Source: CAYJFK01 sp964369475 (GTDB lineage Bacteria > Bacillota > Clostridia > Oscillospirales > Feifaniaceae). From it: 24,630 nt of DNA. The position numbers and the translations under genes were made by a program. The notes beneath the pieces are model-generated. The model was not told the DNA's origin, searched no databases, and saw only the letters and a program-made list of their open reading frames with translations. The DNA is taken from NCBI GenBank assembly GCA_964369475.1, contig CAYJFK010000035.1:1-24630 (forward strand), given 5' to 3'. The stretch's first letter is position 1, and each line of letters starts with the position of its first letter. Shown piece after piece: positions 6,833 to 15,387 of the stretch.

Positions 6833-9277
6833 CTACAATAAATATTGCCCTGTAACGCTATTTTTATCTCGTGAAATATCGAGCGGTGTCCCGACCGAAA
6901 TTATCTCGCCGCCACGGTCGCCCCCCATTGGGCCGAGCTCTATTATATAGTCGCTCTTTGCCAGAATATCTGTCGAATGTTCTATTACAAAGACCGAACT
7001 CCCCTGCTCCACCAGCCTTTTTAACAGTGCAAGCAGTCGCCTACTGTCCGACGGATGAAGCCCTGTTGTCGGCTCGTCTAAAAGATAGAGCGTATGACCG
7101 CTACTCCCCTTGGCAAGCTCCTTCGATAGCTTTAAGCGCTGACACTCGCCGCCCGACAGCGTTCTTGTCGACTGACCAAGGTTAAGATAGGCAAGCCCTA
7201 CTTCCTTTATTGTCGAAAGCTTTTTGTATATCTCCTTGTTCTCCTTGAAAAATTCGGCATTTTCGAGCACTGTCGAATTCAAAATGTCCGATATGCTCCT
7301 TCCTTTGTACTCGACCGACAAAACGCTCTTTTTAAACCTGTGACCCTTGCAGACAGGGCATGTCACCTCGACATCGTCTAAAAATTGCATGTCGAGTGGG
7401 ATAACACCAAGCCCTTCGCATTTTTCGCACCTGCCCCCTTTTACATTAAAGGAAAAATCGGCAGGCTTTAGCTTTAGCCTTTTTGCCTCGGGTTGCGCCG
7501 AATAGAGCTCCCTTATAAGGGTGAAAACCTCGGTATATGTGGCGACATTACTTCTCGACTGACGACCGATGGGGCTTTGATCTATTTTAATTACCTCGGA
7601 GATATGCTCAAAACCGCTTATGCTCTCTGCGTTTTTTCTCTGCTCGATAACATCAAAAACAAGGCTCGATTTACCGCTCCCCGAAACCCCTGCAAAGGAG
7701 ACGAGCTGACCCAAGGGGATTTTTACCGATAGATTTTTCAAGTTGTGCACATTTGCATTTTTAACCTCGATAAACCTACTTGCCGCCCTCGCCCCGCCGC
7801 TTGGCTCGCCCTTGCCGGCTCGCAAAAACTCCGCCGTTTTAGACTTTTCGCTACTTGCTACCTCCTGTACCGTGCCGCTCGCCACTATCTCGCCGCCGAG
7901 CGAACCTGCCCCAAGGCCGAAATCTATAACATGGTCGCAACTCTTAACAAAGTCCATGTCGTGCTCGATTACAATAACGGTGTTGCCAAGGTCTCTAAGC
8001 TTTTTTATTGAGTTTAGCAGTAGCTTTGTATCACTTGCGTGAAGCCCTGTCGTCGGCTCGTCCAAGATGTAAAGCACCCCTGTAAGTCCGCTTTCCAAAA
8101 TGCTCGCAAGCCGAAGTCGCTGACTTTCACCGCCCGACAGGGTAGATACAGGCCTGTCTATCGACAGGTATTCAAGCCCGATTTTAACGACCGAGCCGAT
8201 ACGCTTTAGGATATCCTGCGTTATAGCGCCCGATATAGCAGCGGCAGATTCCGACAGGCTAAGCCCCTTTATATACTCGACAATTGCCGACATGCTGTAC
8301 TTGCTTACCTCCGTTATGGTCTTGCCCATAAGTGTGGCATGTCGCCCGTCAAACCCAAGCCTTGTGCCGTGACAGACATTACACTCCATGCTCCCTATTG
8401 CCTGAGCAATAACAGGGTTTGCCACCTTTTTTGTGCTCGACTCTACGACCTTTTTATTAACAAATGTGCGAAGCCCCTCTACATAGCCGTCCATTACCCT
8501 CTTTGGCTTTTTAACATTTGGAAAACGCTCCTTAAAAGCATCGTTCTCGACCCCGTCTAAAAATACAAGCATTTCGAGCTCGTTAAAGTCCTTAACAGGC
8601 TTTGTAACATCAAAGGTAAAGCCGTAATGCTTGCCGCACTGCTCGTATACATTCGAGTAATGCTCGCTAAAGACCTCGTTACCCCAAATTTTAACAGCGC
8701 CCTCTTTTATAGTAAGATTTTTGTCGATAATCTTTGATAGGTCGACCTCCCTAACCTCGCCTATGCCGCCGCACTTCGGACATGCGCCCTCTGTTTTGTT
8801 AAAGGAGAAGCTCGCCATGCTAAGAGGGGCAAGTGCCGCCTTACAATGAGGGCAGGAGATCCCCTCTCGGTCTATCTCCTCGACATTGTCGAAGGTCGGC
8901 GGTATCTCGCCTTTGCAGTTTGGGCAAATTCTCGTGGCGAGCTTTGCATAGAGTATGCGAAGGTATGTCAAAATCTCGGTATATGTGCCGACCGTAGAGC
9001 GTGGGTTTTTGGAGAGCACCCTCTGTCCGACCGAAATGGAGGGAGAGAGCCCCTCTATGCTATCGACCTTTGGCTTGTTTAGCCCATCTGTCACCATGCC
9101 CATAGACTCCAAATACTGACGCTGGCACTCCTTTTGCAAAATGTCCATGGCAAAGCTCGACTTACCGCTACCCGATACCCCTGTTAGTGCTACCAGTTTA
9201 TATTTTGGTATCTCTACCGAGATGCTCTTCAAATTGTGCTCTCGTGCGCCCTTTATTTTAATTACTTCGTTTCGCAT
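6833..9277 (-). CDS. Short UvrA-like (class II) ABC excision/drug-resistance ATPase
   Basis: An 814-residue tandem ABC ATPase without membrane segments. The first half has Walker A GVSGSGKS (33-40), LSGGESQR (380-387) and LDEPTTGLH. The second half has Walker A (530-537), LSGGECQR (707-714) and LLDEPTTGLH. Zinc-type cysteine pairs lie at 118/121, 142/145, 166/169, 299/302, 617/620 and 640/643. Canonical UvrA is about 940 residues. Here only some 20 residues separate the first two CxxC pairs, where canonical UvrA carries its UvrB-binding domain. So it is unlikely to load UvrB and is closer to UvrA2/DrrC-like proteins linked to resistance to DNA-binding drugs (family knowledge). It begins directly after the MarR gene stop (TAG-ATG), indicating coupled translation. 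Confidence 0.88.
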   Translation of the reverse strand: MRNEVIKIKGAREHNLKSISVEIPKYKLVALTGVSGSGKSSFAMDILQKECQRQYLESMGMVTDGLNKPKVDSIEGLSPSISVGQRVLSKNPRSTVGTYTEILTYLRILYAKLATRICPNCKGEIPPTFDNVEEIDREGISCPHCKAALAPLSMASFSFNKTEGACPKCGGIGEVREVDLSKIIDKNLTIKEGAVKIWGNEVFSEHYSNVYEQCGKHYGFTFDVTKPVKDFNELEMLVFLDGVENDAFKERFPNVKKPKRVMDGYVEGLRTFVNKKVVESSTKKVANPVIAQAIGSMECNVCHGTRLGFDGRHATLMGKTITEVSKYSMSAIVEYIKGLSLSESAAAISGAITQDILKRIGSVVKIGLEYLSIDRPVSTLSGGESQRLRLASILESGLTGVLYILDEPTTGLHASDTKLLLNSIKKLRDLGNTVIVIEHDMDFVKSCDHVIDFGLGAGSLGGEIVASGTVQEVASSEKSKTAEFLRAGKGEPSGGARAASRFIEVKNANVHNLKNLSVKIPLGQLVSFAGVSGSGKSSLVFDVIEQRKNAESISGFEHISEVIKIDQSPIGRQSRSNVATYTEVFTLIRELYSAQPEAKRLKLKPADFSFNVKGGRCEKCEGLGVIPLDMQFLDDVEVTCPVCKGHRFKKSVLSVEYKGRSISDILNSTVLENAEFFKENKEIYKKLSTIKEVGLAYLNLGQSTRTLSGGECQRLKLSKELAKGSSGHTLYLLDEPTTGLHPSDSRRLLALLKRLVEQGSSVFVIEHSTDILAKSDYIIELGPMGGDRGGEIISVGTPLDISRDKNSVTGQYLL

Positions 9278-9718
9278 CTATTCTTCCTTTTCCCCTTGCA
9301 AATTTTGCTCCTCGAGCAAGTAGTCCGTCATGAAGTTTAAAATCTCGGCAAAAATCTCCTTTTTGTGAGATGGGAAATGCCTGTCGACCTGCTCCATCAA
9401 GGTCGCCGATTTGGAGTCGCTACTGCTTTGAATAATGCTCTCGGGCAGTGTTAGATGCGTAACCCTCTTGTCGACCGTCGACTGCGTTTTTATAACGAGC
9501 CCCTTGCTTGCAAGCTCGTTTACCTTTTGGGTCGTGGCAGGTCGAGAGAGATTAAGCCTGTCGGCAAGCTCGCTTACAGTCATGTTTTGCTTGTGGTTGA
9601 TAATAAAGAGCTGAAGAAGATCGGCATATGGCAGATCGTTGCCGATTTCGCTCTCCCTTATTGTTTTGTAGCAGTCTATGTCGACTGCGCTCATAAATCT
9701 AAAGTATGCCTCTTTCAT
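9278..9718 (-). CDS. MarR-family transcriptional regulator
   Basis: A 146-residue winged-helix regulator. The helix-turn-helix is around residues 45-75 (MTVSELADRLNLSRPATTQKVNELASKGLV), followed by the wing TQSTVDKRVTHLTL with the family's conserved D-x-R. It starts with ATG six bases after AAAGGGG and is co-transcribed with the UvrA-like gene it abuts. Two similar palindrome-like sites around its own promoter (9739-9752 and 9785-9800) suggest autorepression relieved by a small molecule, as is common for MarR regulators paired with resistance genes. The ligand is unknown. Confidence 0.88.
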   Translation of the reverse strand: MKEAYFRFMSAVDIDCYKTIRESEIGNDLPYADLLQLFIINHKQNMTVSELADRLNLSRPATTQKVNELASKGLVIKTQSTVDKRVTHLTLPESIIQSSSDSKSATLMEQVDRHFPSHKKEIFAEILNFMTDYLLEEQNLQGEKEE

Positions 9719-9738
9719 AGTATACCCCTTTATAATGG

Positions 9739-9752
9739 TTTCAATTTTGGAA
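9739..9752. promoter_or_regulatory. Candidate MarR operator overlapping the transcription start
   Basis: TTTCAATTTTGGAA closely resembles the core TTTCGATTTTGAAA at 9786-9799. One copy lies just after the -10 box, the other upstream of the -35 box. Binding at both could block the promoter. Confidence 0.5.
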
Positions 9753-9780
9753 TTATATCATAAGACAGACAAAAGGTCAA
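9752..9780 (-). promoter_or_regulatory. Promoter of the marR-uvrA-like operon
   Basis: On the minus strand, TTGACC (9775-9780), a 17-base spacer, then TATAAT (9752-9757). The -35 box lies inside the arm of the hairpin at 9773-9812. Confidence 0.85.
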
Positions 9781-9812
9781 GGTAGTTTCGATTTTGAAAC
9801 TACCTTGACCTT
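9773..9812. terminator. 17-bp perfect hairpin: terminator of the aldo/keto reductase and operator/-35 region of marR
   Basis: The left arm AAGGTCAAGGTAGTTTC and its exact complement flank a six-base loop. Read on the minus strand it lies downstream of the aldo/keto reductase and is followed by TTTT, as a terminator would be. The same DNA holds the -35 box of the marR promoter and a GTTTC...GAAAC palindrome. Confidence 0.7.
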
Positions 9813-9898
9813 CTTGTAAATGATATTAAGCTTAATGCCACCGCTTTAGATTAAAAGAGCGCAAAGAGATAAGGCAAGATTTAGTATAAACCAAGCAC

Positions 9899-11026
9899 TT
9901 AAACTAAAGCCGCATGAGCCTCTTTTAGCCTCGCTGGAATATCGAACTTCTGTGGACATACCTTAACACACTTGCCGCAAGATACACACTTGCTTGCATC
10001 TATGCCGCCCTGCGTCATGATTGTGGAGTATAGCCACTTTTGCGCAGTCGACTTTGCAAGCTCGTTCCAAAATTGGAATACCATCGGAATGTCGACCCCT
10101 GCCGGACATGGCATACAGTATTTGCAATCGGTACATTCTATATTAACAAATTTGTTCCACTCGTCTCTTGCCTTGTCGTATAGCGATTCTTGCTCCTCTG
10201 TAAGTATGCCGCTCTTGGCATTTTCGAATATTTTTAGATCTTCTTCAAGATGCTCCATAGACGAAACACCCGACAAAATAACGGTGACCTCGGGCTGATT
10301 GTATAGCCACATAAAGGACTTCTCTGCATTTGTCTTGTCCTTGCCCCATTCGCCAAATGCCGCCTCGACCTCTTTTGGCACATCTATTGCAAGCATACCG
10401 CCGTGTAGCGACTCCATTGAAACGACAGGGATACCCTTAGCACTTGCGTGGTGCAGACCCTTTATGCCGCCTTGGTTAAACTTGTCGTAGTAGTTGTACT
10501 GCATCATGACCAAATCCCAATCAAATGCGTCTACGACCTTAATAAAATGCTCGTGCGTAGAGTGGATAGAGGCCGCTATATAGCTAATTTTACCCTCTTT
10601 TTTAAGGTTGACCATAAAGTCGATGGCATCGAACTTTTTGGCTATCTCCCATGTTGCTTCGCTTAGGTTGTGGAGAAAGTAAACGTCGATGTGCTCGACT
10701 TGAAGACGTGCAAGCTCTTCCTCGTAATACTTTTGCAAATCTGCCTTTTCCTTTAAAAGCGCTACGGGGAGTTTGGTTGCAAGTATAACCTTTTCTCTGT
10801 AACCGTCCTTTAGCGCCTTTCCTACAATTGCCTCGCTCTCGCCGTAAAAATAGGCCGTGTCGATGTAGTTTACACCGCTGTCTATTGCCGCTCTAACGAG
10901 CTCTATCGATTTTTGCTCGTCAAAAACATCCTTGCCGTCCTGATCTTTAATTGTCGGAAATCTCATACATCCAAGCCCGAAACGAGAAACCTTTTTTCCA
11001 TCGTGTTTAAAATCTACATACTGCAT
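9899..11026 (-). CDS. Aldo/keto reductase with C-terminal [4Fe-4S] ferredoxin domain
   Basis: A 375-residue protein of the AKR/ferredoxin fusion type (COG1453-like). The TIM-barrel N-terminus has the catalytic tetrad Asp56 and Tyr61 (DTAYFYG), Lys85 (ATK) and His119 (FLHN). The C-terminal 85 residues contain CTDCKYCMPCPAGVD and CVSCGKCVKVCP, which would bind two [4Fe-4S] clusters. It could therefore exchange electrons with ferredoxin as well as NAD(P)H. The substrate is unknown. No signal peptide is seen, so it should be cytosolic. AAAGGAG lies about a dozen bases before the ATG. It is probably transcribed alone: about 100 bp separate it from the upstream gene, and a hairpin follows its end. 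Confidence 0.92.
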   Translation of the reverse strand: MQYVDFKHDGKKVSRFGLGCMRFPTIKDQDGKDVFDEQKSIELVRAAIDSGVNYIDTAYFYGESEAIVGKALKDGYREKVILATKLPVALLKEKADLQKYYEEELARLQVEHIDVYFLHNLSEATWEIAKKFDAIDFMVNLKKEGKISYIAASIHSTHEHFIKVVDAFDWDLVMMQYNYYDKFNQGGIKGLHHASAKGIPVVSMESLHGGMLAIDVPKEVEAAFGEWGKDKTNAEKSFMWLYNQPEVTVILSGVSSMEHLEEDLKIFENAKSGILTEEQESLYDKARDEWNKFVNIECTDCKYCMPCPAGVDIPMVFQFWNELAKSTAQKWLYSTIMTQGGIDASKCVSCGKCVKVCPQKFDIPARLKEAHAALV

Positions 11027-11052
11027 TTTCTATATCTCCTTTTAATAAAGTA

Positions 11053-11081
11053 ATTATATTTAATCGGCAAAAGCTCACCGA
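11053..11081 (-). promoter_or_regulatory. Possible promoter of the aldo/keto reductase gene
   Basis: A TATAAT (minus strand, 11053-11058) lies 27 bases upstream of the start. The hexamer 17 bases further upstream (TCGGTG) is a poor -35, so this is tentative. Confidence 0.35.
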
Positions 11082-11126
11082 AAAATCGATTTATGCAAAC
11101 TCGAGCGGCAACCGCAATCGGCAAAC

Positions 11127-12308
11127 TCAATTGACGGAAAGTCGCTTTTCTGTCTCCTCTTTAATAAGAGCAAATGCCACCGAGAATAACGGAATAAATA
11201 ATAGCATTCCGACGATACCCATAGTAGCACCGCCAAAGGTTACGGCAACGAGCACCCAAATTGGGGGAAGGCCGATCGAGCCGCCTACGACCTTGGGGTA
11301 TATAACATTGCCCTCTATTTGCTGTAAAATTATAAAAGCAATAAGGAAGGAGAGCGCCTGTATCGGGTTTATGGTCAGTATCATAAAGGCGCCGACACCT
11401 GCGCCGATAAAGCCGCCGAATATCGGGATTAGCGCCGTTAGCGAAACGGTCGCAGAGACCATAACGGCATATGGGAAACTAAAGATCGACATCATTACAA
11501 ATGTAAGCAGGCCGAGAATTACCGCCTCGATGCACTGGCCCTTTATAAAACTTGTAAAGGAACGATTTGTTAAGCCGAGCACATAGAGCGTGCGCTGAGC
11601 CTTTGCCTCGCCCATAAATGCATACATAAGCTTTTTAGAAGCCTCTCCGAGTTCTTCCTTTTGGGTTAGAATATATATTGCAAAGACAATTGCAACAACG
11701 CCGTTAAAGACACCCGAGAAGACCCCCGACAAAAAACCGAATGTCGAGTTTAGCACATCGCCAATTGCGCCGCTCTTAAAAAAGGAGGTTGCGGCATTCC
11801 AAACCTCGTTCCAGTCTATCTCTATCGCCTCGAGCTCGGCTATAATTTCGGGAGCTACCTCCTCGAGCGGACTGTTGGCAAGCTGGGCTATAAGCTCATC
11901 GATATAGTTAGGCACAGTGACAGCAAGGCTTGAAACGGCAGAGACAAGCTCGGGAAGAATTAGCATTGTTATAAATAAAATAGCAATTGTAAAGGCGATA
12001 ATGGTAAGAACAAGACTAATGCCTCTTTGCACCCCACGCTTTTCGAAAAATGTCGGCTTCTTTATCGGCTTATCATCGCCTGCGGCGAGCGCTAAGCGAG
12101 CATTTGTTTTGCCAAATATTGCATGTTCGATAGGTTTCATTGCCACATTAAAAATAAATGCCATAGCACCGCCCAAAATAAAGGGGAGCGAAATGCCCAA
12201 GATGAAGTTTACTACCGACAATATAATGTTAAAGTTTTGCACCGTCGCATAGAGCAGTATGCCAAATGTAACGAGCAAAAAAAGTTTCCCATAAGTTTTC
12301 TTATCCAT
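11127..12308 (-). CDS. AI-2E-family (PF01594-type) transporter
   Basis: A 393-residue integral membrane protein. Paired hydrophobic helices lie at the N-terminus, a long helix near residues 97-125 is followed by a soluble loop, and clustered hydrophobic segments fill the second half. The family signature region PIFGGFIGAGVGAF and the downstream QQIEGNVIYPKVVGGSIGLPP are clear. Members export autoinducer-2 in E. coli (TqsA), act as Na+/H+ antiporters or have unknown cargo, so the substrate is open. The start ATG follows AAAGGAAA. It appears monocistronic and unrelated to the flanking redox genes. Confidence 0.9.
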   Translation of the reverse strand: MDKKTYGKLFLLVTFGILLYATVQNFNIILSVVNFILGISLPFILGGAMAFIFNVAMKPIEHAIFGKTNARLALAAGDDKPIKKPTFFEKRGVQRGISLVLTIIAFTIAILFITMLILPELVSAVSSLAVTVPNYIDELIAQLANSPLEEVAPEIIAELEAIEIDWNEVWNAATSFFKSGAIGDVLNSTFGFLSGVFSGVFNGVVAIVFAIYILTQKEELGEASKKLMYAFMGEAKAQRTLYVLGLTNRSFTSFIKGQCIEAVILGLLTFVMMSIFSFPYAVMVSATVSLTALIPIFGGFIGAGVGAFMILTINPIQALSFLIAFIILQQIEGNVIYPKVVGGSIGLPPIWVLVAVTFGGATMGIVGMLLFIPLFSVAFALIKEETEKRLSVN

Positions 12309-12350
12309 ATTAATTTCCTTTTTGCACCTTCTTTTTAGTGTAGTGATATA

Positions 12351-12379
12351 ATTCTATCATATTAAATGGCTTTTGTCTA
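12351..12379 (-). promoter_or_regulatory. Promoter of the AI-2E-family gene
   Basis: On the minus strand, TAGACA (12374-12379), 17 bases, then TAGAAT (12351-12356). Each box has one mismatch to consensus. Confidence 0.6.
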
Positions 12380-12443
12380 TTATTGCCATAAGCTTTGTAA
12401 AAAGTACATTTTGATAGAGAAAAATTGTCTCAATACGAGTAGG

Positions 12444-12530
12444 GAGCAAGCTGCATCGGGTGGATATCAGATGACAGTAGTATTCGGCAAGATCGCAGGC
12501 GAGAGCGTTGCAAAGCAACTTGCGGAGTAA
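12444..12530 (+). pseudogene. C-terminal remnant of a fumarate-reductase-like flavoprotein
   Basis: An open stretch encodes about 28 residues, including GYQMTVVFGKIAGESVAKQL, ending in TAA at 12528-12530. This matches the C-terminal FAD-domain end of the neighbouring paralogues (for example VFGRIAGESAA in the protein ending at 20664). Upstream there is no recognisable rest of the domain, start codon or ribosome binding site, and the DNA soon becomes the promoter of the opposite-strand gene. It looks like the stump left by deletion of a further member of the array. Confidence 0.75.
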
Positions 12531-12660
12531 TTTTCATTAAATAAAATCTATAAAATCAAAGAGCCTTTAACCTAAAAAATCATGCCACGAAAACTTTTAC
12601 AGCAATCTTTGCAAAAAGTTTACGGTTATTGCCAAAAACTATGATGTATATAGGTGAATA

Positions 12661-12702
12661 CAAAAGACCCCCTTATGCTTTGCGGCAGAAGGGGTCTTTT
12701 GT
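12661..12702 (+). terminator. Intrinsic terminator downstream of the remnant
   Basis: CAAAAGACCCC / GGGGTCTTTTG around an 18-19-base loop that can itself form a short TGC/GCA stem. It probably served the deleted gene. The stretch 12703-12989 holds only AT-rich DNA and a weak promoter candidate. Confidence 0.8.
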
Positions 12703-12908
12703 GTTGTGTGTTCAAAAAATATATTGATTATAAAAAGGTTATCAGCATTAATGAATTGAACAATATAGTCAATTGTATATTAAATATAAATATACAGTAA
12801 AATAAAATTATGATAATTATGCGTATATTGGTTATATTGCTTATTTTGTCATTGTAAAATATATGCAAAGTGCACAAAAAAGTTGATAAAATTTTAGCAC
12901 TAAAAAAG

Positions 12909-12937
12909 TTGATTTTTTTGGAAATTTATGAGAAAAT
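12909..12937 (+). promoter_or_regulatory. Tentative promoter of the first LysM-flavoprotein gene
   Basis: TTGATT (12909-12914), 17 bases, then GAAAAT. It has the same spacing as the clear promoters of the three later paralogues, but a weak -10. A TATATT near 12954 is an alternative. Confidence 0.3.
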
Positions 12938-13019
12938 AATTGCGCACTTGTTATATATTAGACATTAAAAGACAAAAAAATATATAGTAGTGTATAAATT
13001 TTTTAGGAGGACAAAACAC

Positions 13020-15335
13020 ATGCGAAACATGCGTAAAATTGCCCTAACACTTGCACTTGTAATGGTGCTCGGTCTTGTGGGCGGAGCGGCTTCTTACACA
13101 GTACAGTCTGGTGACGCACTTTGGAGAATTGCCCGTGACTTTGGCACAGACTACATGAGCCTTGCAGAGGCAAACGGCATTGAAAATCCAAACCTAATCT
13201 TCCCCGGACAGGTAATTACATGGGGCGAGGAGGCTACGGTAGAGCCTACTCCCGAGCCTGAAGCTCCCACAGTAGAAATGACATATTACACAGGTAGCGC
13301 ACAAGGCTTTGGCGGCGCAGTTGAGGTAACACTCGGCTACGAAGGCGATAAGCTTGTAGACGTTAAGATTGTCGGCGCAGGCGAAACAGCAGGCATCGGC
13401 ACAAAGGCTATTGATGCTATGCCCGCTATGATCATAGCAGCAGGAAGCGCAGATGTAGACAGCGTTGCAGGCGCAACTGTAACAGCTGATGCAATCAAGG
13501 CGGCTACAAAGGCAGCTATGGACGAGAAAATGGGCGTTGTTGTCGAAGATACAGGCATGACAGCAGGCACATACACAACAACAGCAAGAGGCTTTGGCGG
13601 CGTTGTTACAGTTGCAACAACAGTAACAGCAGATGCTATCACAGCTGTTGAGGTTACAAACCACTACGAGACAGTTAATATCGGCACAAAGGCTTTCGAG
13701 CCTGTTACAACTGCAATCGTTGCAGAGCAGAGCACAACTGTTGACTCGATCGGCGGCGCAACTGTAACATCGGCTGCTATCAAGACAGCTGTTGGCGCAG
13801 CTATCACAGAGGCAGGCGGCAACGCAGCAGACTTTGCTAAGGCAGTAGAGCCTAAGGTCGACGTATTCGGCGCAGAGCTAACAAACGATGCAACTCCCAC
13901 AACTTGGGACATGACATACGACGTAGTTGTTGTAGGCGGCGGTTTTGCAGGCCTTGCAGCTGCTCACTCCTCTAAGGATGCAGGCGCAGCAGAGGTTGTT
14001 CTTGTTGAGCAAATGAGCAACACAGGCGGCCAGTCGGAAATCAACGGCGGTCAGTACTCGGCATACACAAGCAGCATCGCAGCTAAGTATCAAGAGATGT
14101 TCGACCTTCCTGTTGATACAGCAGAAGTTCACATCGCAGATACAATCGCAGGCGGCGACGGCCTACCTCAAGAGGAGCTTGTAGAGGTATTTGTTAAGGG
14201 TTCGCCCATGTACCTAGACATGCTACTTGAGAACGGCTTTACAGTTAGAGACGTTCTTGCAATGCCTGGTGGCCACACAGGTTACAGAATGTACATCACA
14301 GAGAACTCTGTCGGCGCTGACATTGTTAGACTACAAGAAGAAATCGTAGAAAAAGCAGGCGTTGATGTTAAGCTAAACACAAAGATGGTTCAAATCTTTG
14401 AAGATGAGGCAGGCAAGGTTGTCGGTATCCAAGTTGCAACAGAGGACGGCCTAAAGACAATCAAGGCAGAAAATGGCGTTGTTCTTGCAACAGGCGGTTT
14501 CTCGGCTAACGTCGAGATGCGTCAAGAGTACGATGCAACACTAACAGCAGACGTTCCAACAACAAACAACAAGTCGTCGACAGGCGAAGGCATTGTTATG
14601 GCTCAGTCGATAGGCGCAGGCGTAACAGGCATGGAGTGGATCCAGAGCTATCCTTACGCTAACCCCGACAATGGTATCCTTGATACATACGCTCTATTCC
14701 CATTCTCGGGTCCTTCCTACGGTATCGTTTATGTTGATGTAAACGGCGAGCGTTATGTAAGCGAGAGCGACCGTCGTGACGTTTGCTCGGCAGCAGCATT
14801 TGCAACAGGCGCAACAACAACATTTGCAATTGCAAACCGTGAGCTACTAAGCTGGGTACCTGATAGCGACATCGAAAAGGGTATCGCTAACGACAGAATC
14901 CTTGCAGGCGACACATTCGAAGAGCTTGCAGCTCGCATTAACGAGCTAACATACAACGGCGCATCGGTAAACATGGACGGCGCTGTTCTTGAGACAACAA
15001 TCACAAACCACAACAGCTACCTTGCAAACAAGGAAGACCTTGAGTTTGGTAAGGACATTAAGGACACAATGGTATCGATCGACAACGGTCCTTACTATGC
15101 AGTACCAATGTGGCCTGCAGTTCACCACACAATGGGTGGTCTAACAATCAACCCCGATGCACAGGTTCTCGACGTTGATGGCAACATCATCGAAGGCCTA
15201 TACGCAGCAGGCGAAGTTACAGGCGGAATCCACGGCACAAACCGTCTTGGCTCCAACGCAGTTGCTGATGCTTGCGCATTCGGCATGGTTGCAGGTACAC
15301 ACATCGTAACAGGCACAAACCCTGTTATGGACTAA
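13020..15335 (+). CDS. LysM-anchored, flavinylated fumarate-reductase-like flavoprotein, paralogue 1
   Basis: A 771-residue secreted protein. The start is set at 13020, nine bases after AGGAGG (13005-13010); an in-frame ATG at 12990 lies before that site. Residues 1-24 are a signal peptide ending GGAA. A LysM domain (about 25-68) should bind peptidoglycan, followed by a Pro/Glu linker. Two FMN-binding domains carry the ApbE-type attachment motif DxxxGAT (Asp147 and Asp242). The FAD domain starts at VVGGGFAG (305-311). Residues matching flavocytochrome c3 fumarate reductase are Arg586 (SDRRD), His702/703 (HHTMGG) and Arg742 (TNRLGSN). The Fcc3 His365 position (QAHP) reads QSYP here. It should be an extracellular reductase using covalent FMN instead of haem. 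The substrate is unproven: fumarate, urocanate or another enoate-like acceptor. Confidence 0.9.
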   Translation: MRNMRKIALTLALVMVLGLVGGAASYTVQSGDALWRIARDFGTDYMSLAEANGIENPNLIFPGQVITWGEEATVEPTPEPEAPTVEMTYYTGSAQGFGGAVEVTLGYEGDKLVDVKIVGAGETAGIGTKAIDAMPAMIIAAGSADVDSVAGATVTADAIKAATKAAMDEKMGVVVEDTGMTAGTYTTTARGFGGVVTVATTVTADAITAVEVTNHYETVNIGTKAFEPVTTAIVAEQSTTVDSIGGATVTSAAIKTAVGAAITEAGGNAADFAKAVEPKVDVFGAELTNDATPTTWDMTYDVVVVGGGFAGLAAAHSSKDAGAAEVVLVEQMSNTGGQSEINGGQYSAYTSSIAAKYQEMFDLPVDTAEVHIADTIAGGDGLPQEELVEVFVKGSPMYLDMLLENGFTVRDVLAMPGGHTGYRMYITENSVGADIVRLQEEIVEKAGVDVKLNTKMVQIFEDEAGKVVGIQVATEDGLKTIKAENGVVLATGGFSANVEMRQEYDATLTADVPTTNNKSSTGEGIVMAQSIGAGVTGMEWIQSYPYANPDNGILDTYALFPFSGPSYGIVYVDVNGERYVSESDRRDVCSAAAFATGATTTFAIANRELLSWVPDSDIEKGIANDRILAGDTFEELAARINELTYNGASVNMDGAVLETTITNHNSYLANKEDLEFGKDIKDTMVSIDNGPYYAVPMWPAVHHTMGGLTINPDAQVLDVDGNIIEGLYAAGEVTGGIHGTNRLGSNAVADACAFGMVAGTHIVTGTNPVMD

Positions 15336-15355
15336 TACTTGCTAATATAGCATTT

Positions 15356-15383
15356 AATCCCCCGACCGCACGGTCGGGGGATT
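15356..15383 (+). terminator. Terminator of paralogue 1
   Basis: A 13-bp stem AATCCCCCGACCG / CGGTCGGGGGATT, 21 bases after the stop. Its 3' end runs into the base of the end hairpin of repeat copy 2. The core CCGACC/GGTCGG recurs in the terminator at 15548-15572 on the other side of the repeat. Confidence 0.85.
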
Positions 15384-15387
15384 TAGT

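Noticed and set aside
11127..12308. Quorum-sensing (AI-2 export) function
   Set aside because: The family name is historical and members have other roles. No luxS or lsr gene is nearby, so only the family is claimed.
12990..13019. Upstream ATG for paralogue 1
   Set aside because: The AGGAGG at 13005-13010 lies inside this stretch. Starting at 13020 restores the MRNMRKIAL signal peptide seen in all paralogues.
13194..13664. Long antisense ORFs in the flavoprotein and reductase genes
   Set aside because: They mirror highly biased codons (ACA, GCA, GGC) of real genes, have no ribosome binding sites, and give Cys- or Ser-rich sequences without recognisable domains.
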